From positions 1-43,125 of the forward strand of contig JAUXXH010000054.1 in assembly GCA_030684935.1 (NCBI GenBank): a stretch of 43,125 bases of DNA. The letters are read 5' to 3'. Shown here piece by piece: positions 36,787 through 43,125 of this stretch (positions are counted from its first letter, which is position 1; each line of letters opens with the position of its first letter). The notes beneath the pieces were generated by a model. It searched no databases and had not been told where the DNA came from. It worked only from the letters and a program-made list of their open reading frames with translations. This DNA is from Pseudolabrys sp. GTDB lineage: Bacteria > Pseudomonadota > Alphaproteobacteria > Rhizobiales > Xanthobacteraceae. A program made the translations under genes and the position numbers.

Positions 36787-39444
36787 ATGGATGCCGTAAC
36801 GGAAGCAACGAAGCGTAGGCCGGGGACCGAGCCGCAGGAGTCGATCGAGCAACGACGGGTACGCGCCTTCGAACGCGATAAGGGGACCCGCCGCAGCGTT
36901 ATCCTGGGCGAGAAAGTCGCCCGCGGCGTGATCACGGTAGGCGGCCTATTGGTCATCGTCGCCGTGATCGGGATCATGGTGTTCCTGGTCCGCGTTGTTT
37001 TTCCGCTCGTGACCTCTGGCGGAGTTTTAAACGAGGCCAACTATCGCCTCGATAATTCCCGCGACATGGTCTGGGTCAACTCCGACGAATTTCAGTCGCT
37101 GGCGACGACCGTAGGAGCCGATGGCCGCGCCATTACTTTTCACATACCCACAGGCCGCGAGGTCAACCGCACCCAGCTCGCATTCGAGGGCAGGACCGCG
37201 ACGGCGGTAGGCGGCTTGCTGACCCGTGACAGTGTTGCCATGGCGTTTGAAGACGGGACTGTCCGCTTCATCGATGTCGGCTTCGACATCGGCACGGTCG
37301 CGCGCGACGCCGTGCCGGAGGGTCTCGAGCGGCTCGACCAGCGCGATGAGCTTTTCGAGGGGCGGATTTTCGCGCGCGTGCTGACCGGGGACCACCGGAC
37401 GATCGCGCCGCGCTACGGGGTCGGCGAGCCGATAGAAGTTTCCAAAAATCCGATCATTGCCATCGATTATAAACGCGGCGGTACGGTGGAGCGGCCGACC
37501 ATCGCCTTCGCCACCGTTGACTCCCAGAATGTCGCGCGCATCAGCCAGTCGAGTGTCCGGCGCAATCTGATGACCGGTGCGGAGACCGTGACCACCACGT
37601 CCGGAGAACTGCCAAATCTCGACCTGGCGCCAGGCGCGAAAGTCACGGGCATCCTGCTCTCCGGCAGCGGCGATCGCGCCATCGTCGCGACTGATGACGG
37701 CATGCTCTACCGTTTCGACGTGCGCAGCGTGAAAAGTCCGGTCCTTGCCGAGCGGCTGCGCGTATTTCCGGAGGGCGTCGCGGTCACTTCGCTCGCGTTC
37801 CTGAGCGGCGATCAGGCGCTGGTCGTTGGCGGTTCAGACGGGTCGGTCGATGTTTTCTTCCGCATTCAGCGCGCCGGCGTCGATACCGCCGACGGCTATC
37901 AGCTCGTCCGCGCCCGCAGTCACGAGAAACAGAGCGCGCCTATCGTTGGCATCACCGAAGCGCAGCGCGACAAGAGTATCGCGACCCTCGGTGCCGACGG
38001 CAGCATTTGGTATCGCCAGTCGACCGCAGACGAGGTGCTGTTCCGTTTCAATCGGCGCACCGACCCGGCGACCGCCGCGGAATTCATGGTTTTCCCGCGT
38101 TCCAACGGCGTTCTGCTCGTGGACAAGACGGGCGGTGTCGATGTCTGGGCGTTTGAAGCGCCGCATCCGGAAATTACACCACGGGTCCTGTTCAGCCGGG
38201 TCTGGTATGAGGGCTACAGCGAGCCGACCTATACTTGGCAGTCGACCGCCGGCACCGATCTCGCCGAGCCGAAATATTCGCTGGTTCCGCTTATCTTCGG
38301 TACCATAAAAGCAACTTTCTACGCCATGCTCTTCGCCGTGCCGCTCTCGCTGATGGGAGCGATCTACACGTCCGAGTTCGTGCATCGCAATGTGCGCGCG
38401 ACCGTAAAGCCGGCCATGGAAATGATGGAGAGCCTGCCGACGGTGGTGCTCGGTTTCCTCGCAGCGCTGGTACTCGCGCCGCTCGTCGAGGAATGGATCG
38501 GGGCGGTGTTGCTCGCCTTCATCTCCATACCGCTCGGCCTGATGCTTGGCGCCTTCACCTGGCAGACGCTGCCGGCCCGCTTGGCATTGCGGCTTGCGGG
38601 CATTCCAAAGTTTATCTTCATGTTCATGGCAATTCTGGTGGCCGGCTATGTCGCCTATCAGCTCGGCCCCTTCTTCGAAGACCTGCTGTTCTATGGCGAC
38701 TTCAAGGCCTGGACCGCGGGGCAGATGGGCACCGGCACGCCTTTCATGTTCTTGCTCCTGCTGCCCCTGTCTTTCATGCTGGTCAGCTACAGTTTCAGCC
38801 GGTTCTATGGTCATCACTACCGCATGATGCTGCGCGGCCTGGAAAAGACGCAGGCGGGCTGGCTCGACTTCGCGCGTTGGGCAGCCTTTCTAGCGATCGC
38901 TTGCCTCGTGAGCCTGGCTGTTGCATCGTTTCTGACCCTTATCGGCTTCGATCCGCGCGGCAGCGTGATCGACTCCTACGCCCAGCGTAACGCGCTGGTC
39001 GTCGGCTTCGTCATGGCCTTCGCCGTCGTTCCCAACATCTACACGCTCGCCGAAGACGCGCTGAACTCCGTACCCGGGCATTTGCGGGCGGGCAGCCTCG
39101 CCGCGGGCGCGACCCCCTGGCAGACGGCGATGTGGGTCGTCCTGCCGACGGCCGCTTCGGGTGTCTTTGCGGCGGTCATGATCGGGATGGGCCGCGCCGT
39201 CGGCGAGACCATGATCGTCGTCATGGCCGCAGGCAACACGCCGATCATGGAGTGGAACATCTTCTCCGGCCTGCGCACGCTCTCGGCCAATATTGCCATC
39301 GAATTGCCCGAGGCGGTCAAGGACGGCACCAACTATCGCGTCCTGTTCCTCGCCGCGCTGACGCTGTTCGTCATGACCTTCGTGATCAACACCGTCGCCG
39401 AACTCATCCGCCAGCGTTTCCGCAAGCGCGCCTTCCAGCTCTGA
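36787..39444 (+). CDS. pstC: Phosphate ABC transporter permease PstC with large periplasmic beta-propeller-like insertion
   Basis: This is an 885-residue permease. TM1 is at about residues 47-72. A periplasmic region of about 420 residues follows (75-495) and then the usual permease core (about 500-885) with the EAA-type loop AGSLAAGATPWQTAMWVVLP. The insertion holds at least five spaced units of the type DG-x-hydrophobic: FEDGTVRFIDV (about 155), TDDGMLYRFDV (about 301), GSDGSVDVFF (about 348), GADGSIWYRQ (about 401) and TGGVDVWAFE (about 447), which suggests a WD40-like propeller. Usual PstC is about 300 residues. ATG at 36787 was preferred over GTG at 36775. Confidence 0.92.
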   Translation: MDAVTEATKRRPGTEPQESIEQRRVRAFERDKGTRRSVILGEKVARGVITVGGLLVIVAVIGIMVFLVRVVFPLVTSGGVLNEANYRLDNSRDMVWVNSDEFQSLATTVGADGRAITFHIPTGREVNRTQLAFEGRTATAVGGLLTRDSVAMAFEDGTVRFIDVGFDIGTVARDAVPEGLERLDQRDELFEGRIFARVLTGDHRTIAPRYGVGEPIEVSKNPIIAIDYKRGGTVERPTIAFATVDSQNVARISQSSVRRNLMTGAETVTTTSGELPNLDLAPGAKVTGILLSGSGDRAIVATDDGMLYRFDVRSVKSPVLAERLRVFPEGVAVTSLAFLSGDQALVVGGSDGSVDVFFRIQRAGVDTADGYQLVRARSHEKQSAPIVGITEAQRDKSIATLGADGSIWYRQSTADEVLFRFNRRTDPATAAEFMVFPRSNGVLLVDKTGGVDVWAFEAPHPEITPRVLFSRVWYEGYSEPTYTWQSTAGTDLAEPKYSLVPLIFGTIKATFYAMLFAVPLSLMGAIYTSEFVHRNVRATVKPAMEMMESLPTVVLGFLAALVLAPLVEEWIGAVLLAFISIPLGLMLGAFTWQTLPARLALRLAGIPKFIFMFMAILVAGYVAYQLGPFFEDLLFYGDFKAWTAGQMGTGTPFMFLLLLPLSFMLVSYSFSRFYGHHYRMMLRGLEKTQAGWLDFARWAAFLAIACLVSLAVASFLTLIGFDPRGSVIDSYAQRNALVVGFVMAFAVVPNIYTLAEDALNSVPGHLRAGSLAAGATPWQTAMWVVLPTAASGVFAAVMIGMGRAVGETMIVVMAAGNTPIMEWNIFSGLRTLSANIAIELPEAVKDGTNYRVLFLAALTLFVMTFVINTVAELIRQRFRKRAFQL

Positions 39445-39456
39445 GGACTCGTCCCC

Positions 39457-41199
39457 ATGTCCCTCGCCGTCAGACCCCTTGCCCGTCAGGCCGTCGAAGA
39501 TCGCCCCGAACAAAAGGGACGGTCGGTGCGCGTTTTCTCGGCCGACATTTCAGCGACTGGCGAACCATGGCTTTGGGCGCTTGGCGGGGCGCTCGCTTTA
39601 GGCATTATTCTGATTGCCGGCTTTCTTGCTTTGATCTTCTGGAACGGCGTCACCACCTTCTGGCCGAAACCCATCGAGGTCGTGACCCTGCAAGGCGGTA
39701 CACTCGTCGCCGGCGAGCCGTTTCGCGCCGGCGTTTACCGGCCCGACGCGGGGATTATCGCCAAGCTCTCGTCCGAGCAGCAGGCTTTTGTCGAGGAGAA
39801 CGGCGGCTTTGCTCAACGCACGCTTTATCGTACCGCGAACTTCGATATCTATGGCGACGACTTCCGCTGGGTCTCCGACTACGAGGTCGCCAAAGTCGAC
39901 TATCCGCGGGATTTCTACCTGTTCGAACGCCAGGAATGGGGAAACTTCGTCGGCCGCATCAAGGGCGTGATCATCGACAATCAGCCGCAGGAATACGTTG
40001 CCGATGTCATGGCCCGTGCGCAACGTGAAGCCCGCGATCGCTTTAACGAGATTCGCAGCATCGAGCGCGGCGACATCGGCCGGATCAATCACCGGCTGGA
40101 GCAGGAGCGTCTCTCCATTCGCCGCGCGGAACTGCGCTATGGGCCCGCCGCGCCGGAGACCCTTGCAGCGACCGAGCGCGCCGTCGCGCGCATCGCCGAG
40201 TTGAATGCCGAATTTACCGTGCATCAGAAGCGTATCGCCGACATCCGCGGAATCGATCAGCGCAACCGGGTGGTTCTGGAAGAGGTCGGCGGGAGGACGA
40301 AGGAGACCGAGTTGTCCCAGATCGTCCGCTATTACCCTTCCAACGCCGTCACGACGCCCGACAAGATCGGCATCTATTTCTCGCGTTGGGGCGAATTCCT
40401 CAGTTCGGAGCCGCGCGAAGCCAATACCCAAGGGGGTGTGCTGCCGGCGATCTTCGGTACCGTCGCCATGACCTTGATCATGGTGGTGATCGTGGCACCC
40501 TTCGGCGTCATTACCGCGCTCTATCTGCGCGAATACGCCAAGCAGGGACGGCTGGTTTCGATGGTGCGCATATCGGTCAACAATCTCGCCGGCGTGCCGT
40601 CTATCGTTTACGGCGTGTTCGGTCTCGGCTTCTTTTGTTACACCCTGGGCATCACCATCGACCAACTCTTTTACCCGGAACGGCTGCCAAATCCGACTTT
40701 CGGAACCGGCGGCATATTGTGGGCTTCGCTGACGCTCGCGCTGCTTACGGTGCCTGTTGTCATCGTCGCTTCGGAAGAAGCGCTCGCCGCCGTGCCGCGC
40801 TCCATGCGCGAAGGCTCGCTCGCCTGCGGCGCCTCCAAATGGCAGACCATCCGCTACGTGGTGCTGCCCAAGGCCCTGCCGGGGATCATGACCGGCATGA
40901 TCCTCGCGATGGCCCGCGGCGCCGGCGAAGTGGCGCCGCTAATGCTCGTGGGTGTCGTCAAGCTCGCTCCGGCCTTGCCCATCGATGGTTTTGCACCCTT
41001 CGTGCATCTTGAGCGCAGCTTCATGCACCTCGGATTCCACATATTCGATGTTGGCTTCCAATCGCGAAACTCGGAGGCCGGCAAGCCGATGGTGTTCGTC
41101 ACCACCCTCCTGCTGCTCGCCCTCATCGTACTGATGAATTCGAGCGCCATTTACGTTCGCAACCGCCTCAAGCGCAAATACGCGACCGGCCATTTCTAA
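39457..41199 (+). CDS. pstA: Phosphate ABC transporter permease PstA with large periplasmic insertion
   Basis: This is a 580-residue permease partner of PstC. TM1 is at about residues 32-55. A periplasmic region of about 270 residues follows, with a charged helical, coiled-coil-like part (about 180-275: [20 protein letters not shown] and beyond). The permease core starts near 325 ([20 protein letters not shown]) and includes the coupling loop [20 protein letters not shown]. Normal PstA is about 280-300 residues. Both permeases being enlarged suggests they form an extra periplasmic platform for PstS. It lies 12 bases after pstC. Confidence 0.93.
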   Translation: MSLAVRPLARQAVEDRPEQKGRSVRVFSADISATGEPWLWALGGALALGIILIAGFLALIFWNGVTTFWPKPIEVVTLQGGTLVAGEPFRAGVYRPDAGIIAKLSSEQQAFVEENGGFAQRTLYRTANFDIYGDDFRWVSDYEVAKVDYPRDFYLFERQEWGNFVGRIKGVIIDNQPQEYVADVMARAQREARDRFNEIRSIERGDIGRINHRLEQERLSIRRAELRYGPAAPETLAATERAVARIAELNAEFTVHQKRIADIRGIDQRNRVVLEEVGGRTKETELSQIVRYYPSNAVTTPDKIGIYFSRWGEFLSSEPREANTQGGVLPAIFGTVAMTLIMVVIVAPFGVITALYLREYAKQGRLVSMVRISVNNLAGVPSIVYGVFGLGFFCYTLGITIDQLFYPERLPNPTFGTGGILWASLTLALLTVPVVIVASEEALAAVPRSMREGSLACGASKWQTIRYVVLPKALPGIMTGMILAMARGAGEVAPLMLVGVVKLAPALPIDGFAPFVHLERSFMHLGFHIFDVGFQSRNSEAGKPMVFVTTLLLLALIVLMNSSAIYVRNRLKRKYATGHF

Positions 41200-41213
41200 A
41201 GGGGATCACATTC

Positions 41214-42062
41214 ATGTCCACAGTCGCGGAAGCCGCCAACGCTTCGCCACCGGTCGACCTGTCGGCCCAGTTTCAGCCGACCTTGTATCACACGGTTGAA
41301 TCCGGAGAGGGCGTGGCACTTGATCTGCGCGATTTCAATCTGTGGTACGGAAGTGCTCAGGCGCTGTTCAGCGTCGATATGGCGATCCAGAAAGGCATGG
41401 TCACCGCGCTGATCGGACCCTCCGGCTGCGGCAAGTCCACTTTGCTGCGTTCGCTGAACCGAATGAACGATCTGATAGACGAACTGCGGATTTCCGGCGA
41501 AGTGATCGTCGGCGGTGAAAACATCTACCGCAGCGGCGTGGACGTGATCGCCCTTCGCAAGCGCATGGGCATGGTATTCCAGAAGCCGAATCCTTTCGCC
41601 ATGTCGATTTTCGACAATGTGGTTTATCCGTTGCGCGTCGACGGCGTGACGAATCGCGCCGTTCTGGAAGAGACGTGCGAGCGCGCGCTGCGTAGCTCGG
41701 CGCTCTGGAACGAAGCCAAGGATCGTCTGAAGGAAAGCGCGCTCGGCCTTTCCGGCGGCCAGCAGCAGCGGCTTTGCATCGCGCGCGCGATTGCGTCTGA
41801 CCCGGAGGTGCTGTTGATGGACGAGCCTTGTTCCGCGCTCGATCCGATCGCCACCGCGAAGATCGAGGAACTGATCACCGAACTCAAGGGCCACTACACG
41901 ATCGTGATCGTGACGCACAACATGCAGCAGGCCGCACGCGTTTCGGAGAATACCGCCTTCATGTATCTCGGACGTCTCATTGAGTATGGCGACACCAAAG
42001 AGATATTCGTGAATCCGAAGCTCGGCCAGACCCGCGACTATGTCACAGGCCGGTTCGGCTGA
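41214..42062 (+). CDS. pstB: Phosphate ABC transporter ATP-binding protein PstB
   Basis: This is a 282-residue ATPase of the Pst importer at the inner face of the membrane. Walker [10 protein letters not shown] is at residues 68-76; [11 protein letters not shown] and LNRMNDLID are typical of PstB; the signature is [14 protein letters not shown], and Walker B lies in [12 protein letters not shown]. The N-terminus is about 20-25 residues longer than in E. coli. AAGGGGAT before the ATG is a plausible ribosome site. It is followed by phoU. Confidence 0.97.
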   Translation: MSTVAEAANASPPVDLSAQFQPTLYHTVESGEGVALDLRDFNLWYGSAQALFSVDMAIQKGMVTALIGPSGCGKSTLLRSLNRMNDLIDELRISGEVIVGGENIYRSGVDVIALRKRMGMVFQKPNPFAMSIFDNVVYPLRVDGVTNRAVLEETCERALRSSALWNEAKDRLKESALGLSGGQQQRLCIARAIASDPEVLLMDEPCSALDPIATAKIEELITELKGHYTIVIVTHNMQQAARVSENTAFMYLGRLIEYGDTKEIFVNPKLGQTRDYVTGRFG

Positions 42063-42101
42063 GTCCAGTCACATCAGGCATTTAACGGCGAGGATTACGA
42101 A

Positions 42102-42809
42102 ATGGCGATGCCCGAACACACCGTCAAGGAGTTCGATGCGGACCTAGCAGATCTAGCCCAGATGATCGCGAAGATGGGCGATATTACCGCGCGGCAGGTT
42201 CTGGACGCCCTCGATTCGCTGGAAGAATTCGATACGGCGAAGGCGGAGAATGTCATTTCGATCGACGCCACGGTTGACGAACTCCAACACGACATTGAAA
42301 AAAAGGTCATCCTGACCATCGCGCGCCGCCAGCCGATGGCGGTCGATCTGCGCGATCTGATCGGCGCGCTGCGCATTTCCAACGATCTGGAGCGGATCGG
42401 AGACCTGGCAAAGAATATCGGCAAGCGCGTCGTGGCGCTCAAGGCCGAGACTCCGCGCTCACAGCTTATGCGGGGTGTTCAGAACATGGGTGAAGTGGCA
42501 CTGACGCAGTTGCGGGACGTGCTCGACGCCTATGCGAACCGGGACGTGGCAAAGGCGGTAGCTGTTTGGAAGCGCGACGAGAAGCTGGATGCCGCGACCA
42601 ACTCGCTTCTGCGCGAAATGCTGTCGTACATGATGGAAGACCCGCGCAACATCACCTTGTACATCCACCTCATATTCTGCGCCAAGAACATTGAGCGCAT
42701 CGGCGATCATTCGACCAATATCGCCGAGAACGTCCACTTCATCGTTGAAGGCCGTCTGCTCAGCGATCCGCGGCCGAAGTCCGACACGACCGAGATCGGT
42801 ACCGGCTAG
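42102..42809 (+). CDS. phoU: Phosphate signalling regulator PhoU
   Basis: This is a 235-residue all-helical protein made of two PhoU repeats (about residues 15-105 and 118-215), each with the E-x-x-x-D metal-binding pattern (LERIGDLAKNIG and IERIGDHSTNIAE). It links the Pst transporter to the PhoR/PhoB system and dampens phosphate uptake when phosphate is plentiful. GAGGA lies upstream of the ATG. It is followed by phoB 31 bases later. Confidence 0.96.
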   Translation: MAMPEHTVKEFDADLADLAQMIAKMGDITARQVLDALDSLEEFDTAKAENVISIDATVDELQHDIEKKVILTIARRQPMAVDLRDLIGALRISNDLERIGDLAKNIGKRVVALKAETPRSQLMRGVQNMGEVALTQLRDVLDAYANRDVAKAVAVWKRDEKLDAATNSLLREMLSYMMEDPRNITLYIHLIFCAKNIERIGDHSTNIAENVHFIVEGRLLSDPRPKSDTTEIGTG

Positions 42810-42840
42810 CCCAATCGCAGCGGGAGTGGAGGCAACAAAT

Positions 42841-43125
42841 ATGCCAGCCAGGATCATGGTGGTCGAAGATGAAGAGCCGCTGGCAGTCATTCTGCGCTAC
42901 AATCTCGAGGCGGAAGGACATGACGTGCAAATCGTCGCCCGCGGCGACGACGCGGACACCCGGCTGAAGGAAAGCACGCCCGACCTGGTGGTGCTGGACT
43001 GGATGCTGCCGGGCCTGTCCGGCATCGAACTGTGCCGCCGCCTGCGGGCGCGGCCGGAAACCCGCCAACTGCCGATCATCATGCTGACGGCGCGCGGCGA
43101 GGAGAGCGAGAAGGTGCGCGGTCTT
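42841..43125 (+). CDS. phoB: Phosphate response regulator PhoB (3' truncated by window end)
   Basis: The first 95 codons encode a receiver domain: the acidic pocket in IMVVEDEEPL, the phosphoacceptor D53 in LVVLDWMLPGLSGIELCRR, and the conserved threonine in IIMLTARGEE. The DNA-binding domain lies beyond the window. The LDWMLPG signature and the place after phoU identify it as PhoB. Its own operon carries a candidate Pho box at 35571-35610, so it is probably autoregulated. The sensor phoR is not in the window. Confidence 0.93.
   Translation, partial: MPARIMVVEDEEPLAVILRYNLEAEGHDVQIVARGDDADTRLKESTPDLVVLDWMLPGLSGIELCRRLRARPETRQLPIIMLTARGEESEKVRGL

Overview
The window comes from a GC-rich alphaproteobacterium. 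It is most likely a member of the Rhizobiales (Hyphomicrobiales), close to the Bradyrhizobiaceae/Xanthobacteraceae. The grounds are the gene order rplU-rpmA-GNAT-obgE and proB-proA-nadD-rsfS-rlmH-envC-ctpA-yibQ-rppH, an HWE-family histidine kinase, BA14K-like proteins, sites of the GGAAC-N16-CGTT (EcfG) type, and GC-rich palindromic intergenic repeats. This placement is inferred from gene content; no 16S rRNA is present.

Region by region. (1) 1-1615 (+): the 3' part of the F1Fo ATP synthase operon, atpD (5' truncated) and atpC. (2) 1622-11132 (mostly -): a housekeeping block with rppH, a YibQ-like deacetylase-fold protein, ctpA, an EnvC-like factor, rlmH, rsfS, nadD, proA, a small plus-strand conserved gene, and proB. 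(3) 11216-21911: a block of accessory character between proB and obgE, which I recall as adjacent in many relatives. It holds three small proteins, a lytic transglycosylase, an HWE kinase, two cysteine-rich BA14K-like envelope proteins (one behind a candidate EcfG promoter), a GT4 glycosyltransferase, a TPR/O-GlcNAc-transferase-like protein, a methyltransferase and a glutathione-dependent formaldehyde dehydrogenase. (4) 22048-27937: obgE, a four-domain rhodanese, a cysteine-dioxygenase-like cupin, a DMT exporter (+), a GNAT acetyltransferase, rpmA and rplU. (5) 28405-28494: tRNA-Ser(CGA).

(6) 28753-35043: an AGCS amino-acid symporter, a PhnCDE-type ABC importer, a HAD-IIA phosphatase and an RpiR-type SIS-domain regulator. 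No C-P lyase, phosphite or hypophosphite enzyme is visible, so uptake and dephosphorylation of an organophosphate is a reasonable hypothesis. Next to it, 35130-35335 (-) looks like a small secreted-protein gene broken by frameshifts. (7) 35659-43125 (+): a complete pstS-pstC-pstA-pstB-phoU-phoB operon, with phoB cut by the window end. PstC carries about 420 extra periplasmic residues with beta-propeller-like repeats, and PstA has a large coiled-coil insertion. The PstS sequence recalls that of Pseudomonas.

How the parts work together: the right third is a phosphorus-acquisition region. The phn-like operon and the pst operon share an identical 11-base core (CTGTCATAGAG) inside candidate Pho boxes, so both are probably PhoB-controlled. 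The centre looks like an envelope/stress module. No insertion sequence, prophage, CRISPR array or classical defence system was seen. The most interesting items are the enlarged Pst permeases, the phn/HAD/RpiR cluster with its shared Pho box, the cysteine-rich BA14K-like pair, and a possible stress-induced small RNA after proB.
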